Below, one piece after another: positions 1 to 12,241 of a stretch of DNA of 64,000 nt. The position numbers were made by a program, and so were the translations under genes. Under the pieces are notes generated by a model. The model made no database searches and was not told where the DNA came from. It saw only the letters and a program-made list of their open reading frames with translations. The first letter of the stretch is position 1. Every line of letters starts with the position of its first letter. The DNA is from Lepas anatifera. Taxonomy: Eukaryota > Arthropoda > Thecostraca > Lepadidae. The stretch spans positions 434,001-498,000 of the forward strand of contig JAOTON010000453.1 of the NCBI GenBank assembly GCA_034440635.1. Direction: 5' to 3'.

Positions 1-405
1 GAAATTGTGTAATATTGTCAGCTGCTGTTTTTTTCACCACATCCGGAAATTTGAGTAGTTTGAGACTTTTGAAGATAGGAGAAGTGAGAGCCCTGTGATG
101 CTCTCCTGCAATAATGCGGACAATTCGTTGCTGGATAACCAAATTTTCAAGATTCGCGCTGCAGTTTACAGCCCAGACAACCGCACTGTGCTCTAGATAG
201 GGCTTGACGAGTGAATGGTAGAGCAATATTTTTTGTCTTCGGAGAAGAATGTTCCTGGCCCTAGCAATTATTCCAACGTTTTTGCACACCGCTTTATGCA
301 CTGGTGAAATATGTGTTTTAAATTTAAGGTTTTCATCGATGTGAACCCCAAGATATCTGATAGTTGATGCTCTGGCTATTTCAAGCGCATTGAGCGTGAT
401 ATTTC
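1..405 (-). pseudogene. LINE reverse transcriptase fragment (thumb region), runs off left edge
   Basis: Reading the minus strand from about 405 to 1 gives an uninterrupted frame of about 134 codons without an ATG. It contains RYLGVHIDENLKFKTHI and later SLVKPYLEHSAVVWAV, the pattern that follows the YADD-containing palm in Jockey/CR1-like non-LTR reverse transcriptases. A stop and AT-rich sequence precede it at about 405, so the upstream part is missing, while the frame is still open at base 1. It may continue outside the window. Superfamily assignment is by motif memory only; being an RT is much safer than which clade. Confidence 0.75.
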
Positions 406-440
406 ATTTGATCATTTGATTTTATTCATTCATTTTCATT

Positions 441-864
441 TGATTTTAACTGAGATAGCCAAGTTGTAAAGCAAGTCGGAAAACCCGGTACTCAATATAT
501 CATTTGTCTTGGAACTCGAGATTTCCGTAGAAAAAAGCTAAAACTTACCTGCAATGTACCCCTCTTGTACCCCTAGCAGCAGGCCACAGTTGTCATGGCT
601 GTTAGTGTGACGACATATGCTGACGTCATGATGAGCATCAGCCAATTGAAGGCCTTGAAGCGTTTCAATTATGGTAGTGGTTGCCAGATCATGACATCAT
701 CCACAGGCGGATATCGATTTCTTTGCCTAGAGGAGTATTTAAAAATCAAAATATTAAGCTTATTGTAAATTTATCAGAGAAATAATGAGTGATTTCATTA
801 TTTTTGGCTAAAAGTACACCTAATTACACTAAATTTCAGGATTCTACCAAGGAGCTACATTCCC
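441..864. mobile_element. TTAA-type MITE (family E), end-truncated copy
   Basis: The sequence is the reverse complement of the fuller copy at 60150-60595. Shared landmarks are the segment with GAGATAGCCAAGTTGTAAAG near 450, the ATGCTGACGTCATGATGAGC block near 618, and the terminal CATTCCC. About 30 bases of one end are missing at 441. The other end stops at CATTCCC followed by TTAA (865-868), where the next element begins. Confidence 0.6.
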
Positions 865-868
865 TTAA

Positions 869-1869
869 CCCTCGCCCCACCGGGGCCATCGATGCCCTCC
901 TAAGGTTTTTCCGGGATAGCAGAAAAACGACGAAACGCAGGACCGCGGTTGAGGGCTCTATCTCTCACTCCATCATTTTTACACCATCCCTGAAAATTTT
1001 ACCCCGGGTCACCCAAGGTCAGGTCACCAGACGAGGTCAAAAAGTTCACCTCACTTCAACTTTTGAGCTCTATAAGAGCTACGTTTCTCAGTCGATCGAT
1101 TTGAAACTTCCTACAGTTCATGGTCCCACCAGGGTCTACCAGGTGTATATCTGGGATTTTTCGATTTTGTGACCTAAGGTCAGGTCACGAGGAGACCTCT
1201 CCCATTGAAAAACATAGGAAAAAGCTGTCTTATGATCTAAAAGCCACAAAAACGATTGCAAATGCATGGCTTGCTCAGAAAATTATTTTTGGACACCCTT
1301 TTACGGATTTACCCTTTGACCTCTACAATGTCATCCAAGGTCACCGGGGGTCAAAAACAGTATTTTGGCAATAACTTTTGACCTAATTAAGCTAGAGCGT
1401 TGAAACAAAGACCATCGTGTATGCCTCATCACTAGCTTTCATTTGATATGCGGCAAGGTCACTTTCTGACCTTTAATGACCTCAGGTCATGAGGTCACGA
1501 GGTGACCTCTGGAGGTCAAACCACTGGCGGGAGGTCATTACGTCCCACATAACGAGGAAAGGTGTGGGATTTTCCTATCCAATGTAGCTTACCAGATCTC
1601 AATAGCTCTAATGGCATAAGAGTTATGCCTAGTTTTCATAAGCATTGCATATTTGAATGAAAAGAGCCTATCGTGACCTAACTTGACCTCTGGAGGTCAA
1701 ACCATTGACCTGAGCGCTTAAACATGCGAATTAATTTATTACTGAATTCACGCGAGCTTTCTAATGCACTTTGAAGATTTGCGCTAGCCCCCATATTTTA
1801 GGAGTTAGAGGGGGGCCATCGATGCCCCGGTGGGGCAAAGGTGGCGCCGGACCCCCGGTGGGGCGCTGG
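869..1869. mobile_element. TTAA-flanked piggyBac-like MITE (family C), full copy
   Basis: The element is bounded by TTAA at 865-868 and 1870-1873. Its ends are imperfect inverted repeats built on CGCCCCACCGGGG. The interior is rich in AGGTCA/TGACCT half sites and has no credible transposase frame. Exact TTAA duplication is the piggyBac-superfamily signature; I infer a non-autonomous member. A second, inverted and 3'-truncated copy follows at 1958. Confidence 0.6.
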
Positions 1870-1957
1870 TTAAAGTAGTCACAGACGACCTCTAGGGGGT
1901 CGTAAGTCAAAACACATAACATGGCCCTGGAAAGTGCACAAAGATACCATTATTTTA

Positions 1958-2800
1958 CCCCGCGCCCCACCGGGGGTCCAGCGCCACCTTCGCCCCACCG
2001 GGGGTCATCGATGCCCCCTATAACTCCGAAAATATGGGGGTTAGCGCAAATCTTCAAAGTGCATTAGAAAGCTGGCGTGAATGAAGTAAAAAAAAATACT
2101 TCACATGTTTAAGCGCTCAGGCCAATGGTTTGACCTCCAGAGGTCAAGTTAGGTCAATATCGGCTATTTTCACTCAAATATGCAATCCTTAAGCGAACTG
2201 GGCATAACTCTTTATTAGAGCTATAGAGACCTGGTAAAGTACATTTGATAGGAAAATGCCAGACCTTTTCCGCTATGTGAAAAGAAAAAGACCTCCCGCC
2301 AGTGGTTTGACCTCCAGAGGTCACCTCGTGACCTTATATGACCTAATGTCACGAAAGGTCAGAAAGTGACCTTGCCGTATATCAAATGAAAGCCAGTGAC
2401 GGGACATACACGATGACGTTTATTTCAGCGCTTTAGCTTAATTAGATCAAAAGTTATTGTCAAAATACCGTTTTTGACCCCTGGTGACCATGGATGACCT
2501 TGGAGAGGACAAAGGGAAAATATGGCCCCTGGGATCCGTGAAAGGGTGTCCAAGAACGCTTTTCTGAGCAAGTCGAACATTTTCAATCGTTTTTGTGACT
2601 TTTAGATCCTAAGACAACTTTTCCCCATGCTTTTTCAATGGGAGAGGTCACCTCGTGGCCTGACCTCAGGTCACGAAATAAAAAATCCCGGATATACACC
2701 TTGTAGACCCTGGAGGGGTCATGAAGTGTAGGAAGTTTCAAATCAATCGACTTCAAAATGTAGCTCTTATAAAGCTCAGAAGTTGAAGTGAGATGACCTT
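1958..2800. mobile_element. MITE family C, second copy, inverted and truncated
   Basis: From 1960 the sequence repeats, in reverse orientation, the right half of the 869-1869 element: the paired CGCCCCACCGGGGGTC boxes, the CGCAAATCTTCAAAGTGCAT block and the GAGGTCACCTCGTGACC block. Similarity fades near 2800. The two copies therefore form a large imperfect palindrome centred near 1915. Confidence 0.55.
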
Positions 2801-2869
2801 GGTTGAAACCTATTTTTTGAAACCGATTCATTGGTTCTGAAATATTTCTGTCACACAACAGTTTCCTCT

Positions 2870-4290
2870 CATGACGAATAAGATATCCCAGAATAGTGAC
2901 TGGGAGCAGTGTGAGGTCATAGCAGAGGACGCGGGATCCGAAACCTCCCAGATATTATAGTTCACACATCGATGTGCAGATCGTTAAGCCATGGTAGCCA
3001 ATTTCTAGGTTCCTTTGTTCCGAAAAAATATGACGCTAAGAACTGGTATCTACTATGAATTTGTACTCCACTTTCAGGCACGTATTCAGGGTTTTAGTAA
3101 CATGACCTAAATAAATAACAAGCCGTTGGAAGCATGTTTATCTTGTGTCTCAGAGCCATTCAAGGAACTGCCTACAGATGGCCACTCCTGCGCTCGCGGG
3201 GAGGCGTGCAAACTGTTTACTCCAAGTCTGTGCCACTCGCACTGAGGTAAAACACTCGTCTTTATCTAGTTTGATAGCGATCGCAGCTTGGGTTGTAAAC
3301 ATTGTCAACACACTTCTAGCAGAGCTATTTTTGTGACTTATCGTGATGTGACGTCTGATGTAACATATGAATGCATGATGTTATATTCTATACATACTCT
3401 TATCGTTTCAGATCGTAGACGCGAGCCAGTGCAAACCCCTTTTGAGTGGATCTTGTTTAAGCAAAATACTGATCTGAACAGCTTACATGGCCCCAACAGC
3501 TTAGCACAGCCCAGTATCCGCTTGATGTATCCAAACCCACCCTCCAATCCAGAGATAACCTGTGCCCTGGAAACCGGGCTATAGACCCAGCAGCTTTCCG
3601 CAGGTGACAGCGATAGTGAACCATGGGACAGGGCTTCCGTTTTTTTGGCGGCTCACGGCTGATAAGCAGCCTGTACAGGGAGCCGGAGGGGCGTGAAATC
3701 GGTGACTGTGGCCAGAATCCGTGATACCGGGCGTCCGGCGGCGGCGCCTAATCCGCTCTCGCTTCATTCACTCTGCTTCGCGCACTATTTGTAATCCTTC
3801 AGACCAAAGCTGCGCAGTAGAAGTACTGAATAAGCCAGGCAGAGAAGGTCCCTACTGGCTGGGCGGAGTGAAGTGATTTGTGTGTCCCTCCCGAAGCAAG
3901 TACAAGCTTATTCGGATGACTTGGAGATAACAACTTTCGAGTTGTAGCAAAAAACTATGTTTTAACAAAAGGCGATAGTCCGAGAGCCGCCTGAGAAACA
4001 CGCTGTTGGAAACCGAGCATATTGATGACAATATTCTGTTCCAAAAACGCATTGTTTACTATCCGCAGATATTCCAAAACGGGAGCCAATCCTTATTTTT
4101 CCTGCACTCGGATGTCGGGCACACATGGAAAACGCCATATAAATCCCAGACGGCTAGGGTATAACAGAGCCCCTGCTGCATCCCTGAAAAGTTCCATCTG
4201 GGCGGAGTCGCGCCGACCGAAGGGGCGTTGTCCCGACACCCTACAAGAAAAATGTTGAGGTGTGGCTGCCAGATTTATTGGGCAGAAGAA
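2870..4290. other. No recognisable feature
   Basis: Mixed-composition DNA. Short open frames exist on both strands, but none shows a family motif, and I see no tandem repeat or terminal-repeat pair. Confidence 0.4.
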
Positions 4291-4298
4291 GCCAAGAC

Positions 4299-4299
<1 letters not shown>

Positions 4300-4388
<89 letters not shown>

Positions 4389-4446
4389 TAGTCTTGTTAG
4401 TCTATATATATATTTGTCTTATATATAATATATATATATTTAGTTT

Positions 4447-4482
<36 letters not shown>
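4300..4482. repeat. (TA)n microsatellite cluster
   Basis: Three runs of alternating T and A are separated by short interruptions (near 4391 and 4410-4450). Open frames through it read IYIYIY and are artefacts. Confidence 0.95.
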
Positions 4483-4485
<3 letters not shown>

Positions 4486-4499
4486 TTCCATACTAAATC

Positions 4500-5392
4500 C
4501 AATATTCAATTGACTTCCCTGTTTTTTATAATAAATTCGACCATTAAGAGATATTGTTTGCCAAATTAAAACAGGCATCCATGCCTCCAGTTTTCAGGGG
4601 CGGGGGTGGTGCTGGAACAGACCAAGGACGTCGAGCTGCCGTTGGGTGGTGCGTTATGTCCACAGGGGCGCATGTGGGACGTATCGCGTCCTCATATCTA
4701 AATAATGCGGTCGTCAGCGCCGTAAGGAGCACGATTCGTTGGAAGGCAATGTGTGCGCCAATAAGTGAAGGTTACATCATAGGAAAGCTGAAAGCCTGCT
4801 GAGTCAATATATACCACAATACATATATGTTCCTAGGGGGGTTTTCGAGTAATTTCCAATTGTGTTGTTCAAAATACACAAGATTCTCTCCAACCTGCTT
4901 GTAACTGGCGTTCTGTTTTTGGATACCAAATGAGAGCATAAGAATCTTTGAGAGAAAATAGCAGTTCTTGAGTTAACGCGTATGGTTTGCATTTCGAATA
5001 TTTGCCATTTCAATGATTCGAAGCAAGGATAGTGCGCGCGAGGCTCGAACTGGGCTTCTCGGCGCTGGAGATCAGCCCTTACTGTAGCACCGGTCAACTC
5101 ATGAACAAATTTCCTTTCCCCATTCTTACTAAAAAACACGCCAAACGTGTCATCGTGCTGTGGTAATGGCTGAAAAACAAAACACCTTCAAACATGAACA
5201 ATCCAGAATTTTCCCATTCCATGATCATGTCAGCATAGTGTGCATCCCAAAGCCAATATGTGTCCTATGCAAATGTAAGCTGGCTGGTCCTGTGTCCTGG
5301 CTGCGTCTGCTCCGGCCTGGCGCCCCGGACGCCGGACGGGTACCGGTAGCGACGGCGGTGTGTGCGGGGGCGACATTAAAAAAACTCAACTC
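4500..5392. other. No recognisable feature
   Basis: Ordinary-complexity sequence, GC-rich between 5280 and 5400. No protein family, RNA or repeat recognised. Confidence 0.35.
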
Positions 5393-5415
5393 ATGTCGAC
5401 GCCGACCGGTGGTTC
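5393..5415. repeat. Left stub of the 47-bp array plus 8-bp target duplication GGTGGTTC
   Basis: GCCGACCGGTGGTTC here equals the end of the 47-bp repeat unit found at 12242-12477. GGTGGTTC (5408-5415) is repeated at 12240-12247, on the other side of the 6.8-kb insertion. The insertion therefore went into a unit of that array. Confidence 0.65.
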
Positions 5416-6071
5416 CAGGGGCGTAGGAACGGTTTGAAAAGTGGGGGGCCAACCTTAGAGGGGCCCACCTCAAGGGGGCCCAGTCCACGGGGGCCCATAA
5501 TTTTTAAAAATTTTAGATAGCTCGTTTAGAGTAATAAGGCACGCATGCACACAAGGATGTCAATATATGGAAAATTGAGACATTAAATGTTTCCCTATCA
5601 TTTCGAGTTGTACCTATTATGATGTAATAAATCATAGTAAAACGCCAAAAAAACATTTTTTGGTTTTTACCTAGACGATTTTCAAATACGAAATACATTT
5701 TTAAGCTTTTTTGGAGGATTTCAATCATTTTTTACCACGAGCGCGTTTTTTATATTTACAGATGTTTAGGCCCTTTTCATTACATTTACAAAATTAAGAA
5801 CTGTTTAGAAAACTACAGACAATGCTTTCATACCAAAGAGGCTCACTTCGCTATGCCTAATCAACTTGTATTTGCTTATTTAATGACGAAAATGGGAACA
5901 TTTATGTAGGTTATTACGGATCTATTCTTTCCATCATTAGATATCGATTTAGGTAAAGGCCGATCACAATAAATACGCCTAGCTATATTTCGATGCCTAA
6001 AATGCAGAGTTCCAGCATGACTGCAAGTGCAATGTAGGTACTTGATGGCCAGCTTTGTGATGCCGAGGAGG

Positions 6072-6232
6072 TGTGGGCATGGTGTTATAGTGGTCAGCAA
6101 CCTTGCTTTCCACGCGACCAACTCGGGTTTAAGGCACGGCAGATTCCTTGTGCAAGGAGCAATTTGACTCCCAAGAAACCCCTCCAACAGGGAAAGAGTT
6201 GGCGACGCCATATAACCCTGGCATCGAAAGAC
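6072..6232 (+). mobile_element. tRNA-derived SINE (family S), copy 1
   Basis: A tRNA-like head (TTATAGTGGTCAGCAAC as A box, GGGTTTAAGGC as B box) is followed by the family body: CAAGGAGCAA, GAAACCCCTCCAACAGGG, AAGAGTTGGCGACGCCATAT. Other copies are near 10682, 21249, 33586 and 59955 (minus). Confidence 0.7.
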
Positions 6233-6539
6233 GTCGCGCCTTTCGATGGCTCAGGGACGACTGTTGCTCGGTATTTAGTGCAGGGTCCGTGACCGATTCA
6301 TATTTTGTGTTGGGATTGATATGGAATGGAGTTTGATTGGGCCGAGTTCTCGGGACTCATTTTGAAACACTCGGGTAGCAGGTGCTTTGGCTTTTTTACG
6401 AAGCGCTCCTCCTCCAGGGGCTTGCAGGCACCGTACTACCGAACTTGAACGTTCCCAGACAAGCTATCGGAGCCGTTTGGGTTTCTTGTTCTATATTACA
6501 GTTGCGGATATTTGTATATTCGTTACGGGGGCCCACCTT

Positions 6540-7140
6540 AAAGGGGGCAGTATCCCCCTGACCCCCGGTTCCTATGCCTATGCCGCCCAGGGGCCGCCAA
6601 ATTATCTTGGAGGGCCCCAAAGTCCAGACCATGGCTCAGGAACCCAGATCAGTCAGCTCAAGGGCCCAGACCAGTGCATTAGCCTCGGGACCAGATTATC
6701 AAGGGACCCTACATAAGCACAGCATCCCTAGAAGCTCATCACAGGGGAGCTCCAGATTCACACAGGGTGCCAGATTAGCTTAGGGGCCCGGAGGTTCGAC
6801 TTATGTAGGGTCTCAAAAGAGCTCAAGGGACTTGTTCAAGCTCACGGATCCCAGCTTAGCTCAATGATGCTAGAACAGTTCAGAGGCCCCAGACCAGTTC
6901 AGGGCTCTTGTTCAGTACAGGCCTGCTCAGCTCAGGGGCCCGGATCGGCTGATATAGGGTCCCCTCTCATACCAGCTCAGGGGCTCCATTCAAGCTCACG
7001 GCCCCAGCTTAGCCCAGGGACCCTAGAAGAGTTCAGGGCCCCCATACCAGATCAGAGGCCCCAGTTAAGCACAGCGGTACCCAGATTAGCTCAGGGCCCC
7101 AGCTAGGCTTAGGGGGTCCCAGGGTGGCTGATATAGAGTC
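6540..7140. repeat. Degenerate minisatellite, GGGGCCC-CAG-TTAGCTCA type
   Basis: Irregular repeats of roughly 25-35 bases combine a GGGCCC core with CAGATTAGCTCA or CAGTTCAG. The same repeat, on the opposite strand, fills much of the second copy of the host element (55930-58020). Confidence 0.7.
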
Positions 7141-8149
7141 TCAGAACAGAGTGGCGTAGCCAGGATTCGGCCAAGGAGGGGTCCGACTACCATCGGGGGG
7201 CCCCAGGCCGGGTCCCCTTAGTAACCGGGCCCATCTCCTATATCTTTTGTATAGTATTTTAACATTATAACATTCACACGAAGGAAATTTTGTTATGGCT
7301 TTTTAAGCATTCATTCTTATTTTGTTTATAGCTTGGTTTTTTCGATCCGACTAAGTGTTGGTAAACTAAGATCACCAAATATTAAGGATGGCCCATAAAT
7401 TATATGGTAGCGTGGCTATAATAACAGCTTTGAGCCATATTTCGGGAAGTTCAATGTTGATGTGCGCATGATGTTAAACCTGAGTCTACCTCAATTCACT
7501 CGAGTAATCAGACATGAAGTTATTGGAGGTCAGTCGTTTTGAGTACGAAGAAATGATCTACGGGAAATGATTAGCAATTATTTCTGGTGTCGAATCCATG
7601 AACTCTTTAATCAGGAAATTTCCAAAGAAACGAAAAAACGAATAAAGATACAAGGGATATGGGAGTGTGTCCTGAACGTTACATAACCTCTATTCCGTCG
7701 ACAGATCCTGTTGAGATCCAGTTACTTTCTTACCCTTGCTATCTTGTAAACGAGCAAATTACCAAGACAAAAGGCGCCTAAGATCGCTTTGGCTCACTCT
7801 GTTATTCCTATTTTCAACCTTTCATACCTATTTTTCTTTTTGGGATTATGCTCATCAATTTCTGTCATTACCCTTGTTTGGTTTCCTACGAAAATATTGG
7901 AAATTTGTTTATTTCAGAATATTTAGGGATGTATTTATTGGTGTTAAGCTACTAGATTAAAAATTGACTAAAGTGCCAAATTCCCTGTTCGATTTGCTCT
8001 TATGGTAAAATTAGATTAATTTTTGCCTTTCCTTCGATAATGGTGCCTGATCGACATGTTTCAATTTGTCCTTTTTTAGTACGCAATAGGGGTAGGTACA
8101 TTTTTTCCGAGGTATATGATTTTGAAAATTTTTATTTGAGCTCTGGAGC

Positions 8150-9790
8150 CACCTAAGACCAACACTTGGCGGCACTCACAAAGCTAATTTTCGGCCGCTC
8201 TCCCGATTAGATCTCAAGGGGTCTCTGAGACTGATTCACGGCGCCTCTTGATCAAAACTGGGGGCCCCTGAGAATCTCTCGGGGCTCCTGAGATTAGTTA
8301 TCGGCAGCACCTCTGAGACTAATTATTGGGCCCCCCAGATTTGCTCTGGAGGGGGGTGACACTGACTATCGTGGCCATCCAGATTAGCTATTGGGGTCCC
8401 CTGAGGCTGTCTTTGGGGTGGGGGAGGGGGCTGGGAATGACTTCCGACAGCCCTCTGAGACTTACTCTAGGGCGCCCATGAGACAAACACCCGGGGGGGG
8501 GTGGAATCACCTCTGAGACTGAGTCTTTGGCGTTCCTGAGACTGACCCTCGGAGGCTCCAGATTAGCTCTCGCGGGCCTAAGGCTAACTCTGGGCCCGTG
8601 AGACCAAAAATCGGGAGCACCTCTGGAAATTACTCTCAGAACCCCGAGATTAACTCTCGGATGTCTCTGATACTGACAACCGGGAGCCCTCTGAGACTAA
8701 CTTTTGGGTGCTCCCTGAGATTGACTCTTGGGGCCGCTTATACCAAAACTCGGGGGGGAGGGGCACAGCCTGAGGCTAAATCTCGAGGGCTCCCAAAATT
8801 ACCCCTCTGGGGCCCCTGAAACCAGCACTCTGTGGATAAAATTATACTAACTCTCGGACCCCCGGATTAACTCTCGGGGCCACCTGAAACTAAATATTGA
8901 CTCCTGAGAGAGAAACCCGTGAGACTATGAGGGCACCCTGAGACCGACTCTTGGGGTGCTCTGAGACTCACACTTGTGGTTCTCTGAGACAGACTCTCAG
9001 GGGGACCCCGAGACCGAATCTCGGGGTCCCCTAAGACAACCTCTTGGGGTCCCCTTGACCGACTCTTGGGGTTCTCTGAGACTGACTCTCAGGGCCCCCT
9101 GAAATTGACTGTTGCAGGGCCCTGAGAACCACTCTCTGGGGGGCCCTGAGACTAGCTCGGCCCCCTCGCCTGAGACAGACTCCTGGGGCCCCTGATACCG
9201 ACTTTTTGGGGCCCCTGATACAAACCCTCAGGGGCCCCCGAAATCTACTTTCGGGGGCCTTGAGACCGACTCTCAGGGCGGGGGCCATGAGGCCGACTCG
9301 GGACGCCCTGAGAACGAATCTTCAGGGGCCCCTGAGACTGACTCTGGGGGCCCTGTGATCAGAGAATCATTTGCAGTGGTTCAGATTGACACAAGGTGTG
9401 GGGGTCTGCGGACGCCTAGGGCCCCCTTGGCTACACCACTGCATCCACACTTTCGGGGGCCCTCCGAAATCACCATTTGGAGGCCCCTTAAATAATTTTC
9501 CCCTAGACCAATACTCCGGAGCCCCTTGATACTGATGCATGGGGGTCCTAAGACTAACTCGGGGTCCCACTTAGATCAGGCTCAGGGGCACCCTTAGACC
9601 CATGCTCGCGCTTTTCTCAGGAGTAACTCGACACTGATGTTCCGGGGCCCTCAATATCAATATTTCGAGCCCCCCGAGACTAATGCTTGGTACTCTGGAG
9701 CCCCTCGATGCCGATGCTCAGGGGTCCTGAACCCAGGCCTGGGGCCCCTGGGACCAAACTCTGGGTCTCATGAGGCCAATGCTCGTGCCT
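8150..9790. repeat. Diverged minisatellite, about 25-bp unit
   Basis: Units follow GGGGCCCCTGAGACTGACTC with many substitutions and length changes. This looks like an older, decayed version of the array that follows. Confidence 0.8.
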
Positions 9791-11400
9791 AACTCATGAG
9801 TCCCTCGATATCAACAGTCAGGGGGCACCCCGAGGGGGGTCCTGAACCCCTGAGACCAAGCTCGGGGGCCCCTGAGACCAAGCTCGAGGGGACCCTGAGA
9901 CCAAGCTCGGATGCTCTCTGAGACCAAGCTCGAGGACCCCCTGACACCAAGCTCGGGGGTTCCTTGAGACCAAGCTCGAGACCCCGTGAGACCAAGATCG
10001 AAAGGCCCATGAGACCAAACATCGAAAGGCCCATGAGACCAAGCTTGCCCCCTGAGACCAAGCTCGGTTGTCCCCTGAGACCAAGCTTGGGGGCCCCTGA
10101 GACCAAGCTCACGGGCCCCCGAGATCAATATTCGGTATTCCAGAGCCCTCGATACCGATGATCGGGGGCCCCCTGAGAACAAGCTCGGAAGGCCCGTGAG
10201 ACCAAGCTCGGGGCCTCTGAGTCCAAGTTCAGGGGTCCCCTGAGACCACGCTCGGGGGCCCTGAGACCAAGCTCTGGGGCACCCTGAGACCAAAATCGAA
10301 AGGCCCGTGAGACCAAGATCGACAGGTCCGTGAGCCCGAGCTCAGGGGGCCTCCGTGATCAATGTTCGGTACTCTGGAGCCCTCGATACCGATGATCAGG
10401 GGCCCCTGAGACCAAGCTCGGGGGTCCCCTGAGACCAAGCTCGGGAGTTCCCTGAGACCAAGCTCGGAGGGCCCCTGACACCGAGCTCGGGGCCCCTGAG
10501 ACAAAGCTCGGGGGGGCACTGAGACCAAGCTTGGTGGTCCCCTGAGACCAAGATCAGGGCCCCCGAGACCAATGCTCGTGTTTTCCAGTGAATACGGTCA
10601 GCCTTATGCATGGGATGCCCCCTGAGACCAAGCTCGAGGGCCCCTGACACTAAGCTCGGGGAGAGGGGAGCCTGAGACCAAGGGGGCGCGGTAGTGGAGT
10701 GGTCAGCTTAGCTGACTTCCATTCAGCCGACCCGGGTTTAAGGCCCGGCGGCTTCCCTGAACAAGGAGCAAGCTGGCTCCCGAGAAACCCTTCCAACAGG
10801 GAAAGAGTTGGCGACGCCATATGACCCTGGCAGTTGGTGCGTCGATAAGCCCCAAAAATTATTATTATTATGAGCCTGAGACCAAGCTTGGGGACATCCC
10901 TGAGACCAAGCTCGGGGGTCCCCTGAGACCAAGCTCGGGGGTTATCTGAGACCAAGCTCGGAGCGCTCCCTGACACCAAGCTCGGGGGCCCCTGAGACCA
11001 AGCTCGGGGGCCCTGAGACCAAACTCGAAGGGCCCCCTGAGACCAAGCTCGGGAGCTCCCTGAGACCAAGCTCGGAGGGCCCCCAGACACCAAGCTCGGG
11101 GCCCCTGAGACCAAGCTCGGGGACCCCTGAGACCAAAATCGAAAGGCCCGTGAGACCAATATCGAAAGGCCCGTGAGACCGAGCTCGGGGAGGAGGGGCC
11201 CTGAGACCAAGCTCGGGGGCCCTGAGACCAAGCTCGGGGGCCCTGAGGCCAAGCTCGGGACCCCCTGAGACTGAGCACAGGGGTCCCCCAAGATCAATAT
11301 TCGGTACTCTGGAGCCCTCGATACCGATTATCGGAGGCCTCCTGAGACCAAGCTCGGGAGGCCCCCCACCGAGACCAAGCTCAGGGGCCCCCGAGATCAA
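9790..11400. repeat. Homogeneous minisatellite, 22-24-bp unit
   Basis: Units follow CCTGAGACCAAGCTCGGGGG with limited variation, on either side of a SINE at 10682-10872. Open frames on the minus strand (PELGLRGPRAWSQG repeats) come only from the repeat. The array is much more homogeneous than 8150-9790, implying recent expansion. Confidence 0.9.
10682..10872 (+). mobile_element. tRNA-derived SINE (family S), copy 2, inside the minisatellite
   Basis: A box region GCGGTAGTGGAGTGGTCAGC, B box GGGTTTAAGGCCC, body CAAGGAGCAAGCTGGCTCCC and AAGAGTTGGCGACGCCATAT, and a short ATT-repeat tail. CCTGAGACCAAG occurs on both sides, but in an array this cannot be told from repeat units. Confidence 0.8.
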
Positions 11401-12241
11401 TTTTTGTGTTTTTAGTGCATAAGGTCAGCCCAAGGGGGTCCGCAGACCCCAGGGACCCCCTCCCCTGGCTACACCACTGTCAGAACATCTCAAGGGACCC
11501 ATTCAAGCTCACGGCCGCCAGGTCAGTGGCTGTAAAGCCTTATAGGGGTCCCAGACCATCTCAGAGGCCCTCAGTTCAATACAGAGGCCCATATTAGCTC
11601 TGATAACCAGATAAGCTTAAGGGCCTGGATCATCCAGGGGCCCCTTGCCGGCATATTTGGGGTTTCAGAACAGTCCAGGGTTTCAATTAAAGCTTATAAC
11701 CTAATTTCAAAGCAGGGGCCCTAGTCCTGTGCAGGGGCCTCAGATAAGTTTAGGATCTTCTGTGCATCACAGGGGATCCAGATTAGCTCAAGGGACAATA
11801 TTAACTTTACGGTCCCACCTCAGCTCAGGGGCCCCCCAGGTCGGTGGATATAGGTTCTGGCCAACTCAAGGGGCCCTGTTCAAGGTTACGGCTCCTAGCT
11901 CAGTTTAGGCATCCTAGAACAGTTCATGCTGCCCAAACCATCTCAGGGGCGCTCAGTTCAGCTCAAAGAGCCCAGATTAGCTCGTATGGCATCAGAGGCC
12001 AGTTCAGGGGCCCCGAAGCTCAGGGGACCTTAAAATCAACTCATAGGACCTCAACTTAGTTTAGGGGCACAGGTAAGTTTAACGGGGTTCCGGGGCAAGC
12101 TATCGGGCCAGTTTGAGTTTCTTGCTTGATATTACAGTTGTTGATATTCTTACCTCCGTTGCGACCTCCGTTGCGGGGGCCCATCACAGAAAAGTGGGGG
12201 GGCCAGTGGCCCCCTGGCCCCCCGGTTCCTACGCCTAAGGG

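Larger units (their letters stand above)
7149..11479. mobile_element. Nested hAT-like element (4.3 kb) with internal minisatellites
   Basis: The ends are GAGTGGCGTAGCCAGG and, reverse-complemented on the right, CAGTGGTGTAGCCAGG. The 8-bp duplication TCAGAACA lies at 7141-7148 and 11480-11487. It sits wholly inside the 5416-12239 element. After an AT-rich 7230-8150 stretch the interior is almost entirely tandem repeat. A second copy of the end motif (GGCTACACCACTG at about 9430) suggests internal duplication or a further nested copy. No transposase frame. Confidence 0.65.
5416..12239 (+). mobile_element. Large hAT-type non-autonomous element, copy 1 (6.8 kb, nested)
   Basis: The left end is CAGGGGCGTAGGAACGG and the right end, reverse-complemented, is CTTAGGCGTAGGAACC. 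The flanking 8-bp duplication is GGTGGTTC (5408-5415 and 12240-12247). Eight-base duplications and CAGNG-type termini are hAT hallmarks. From left to right it holds an AT-rich segment (5510-6000), a SINE (about 6072-6232), GC-rich degenerate minisatellite (6540-7140), a second hAT-like element (7149-11479), and more minisatellite (11488-12080). No transposase was seen. The related copy at 55767-61022 starts and ends the same way and carries the SINE at the matching place. Confidence 0.7.

Noticed and set aside
4228..4513. Open frames reading IYIYIY
   Set aside because: Translation of a (TA)n microsatellite. The same applies to 31290-31658.
9789..11400. Long minus-strand open frames with PELGLRG/RAWSQG repeats
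   Set aside because: They come from a 22-24-bp minisatellite whose unit lacks stops in several frames. They have no start context, splice signals or non-repetitive domain.
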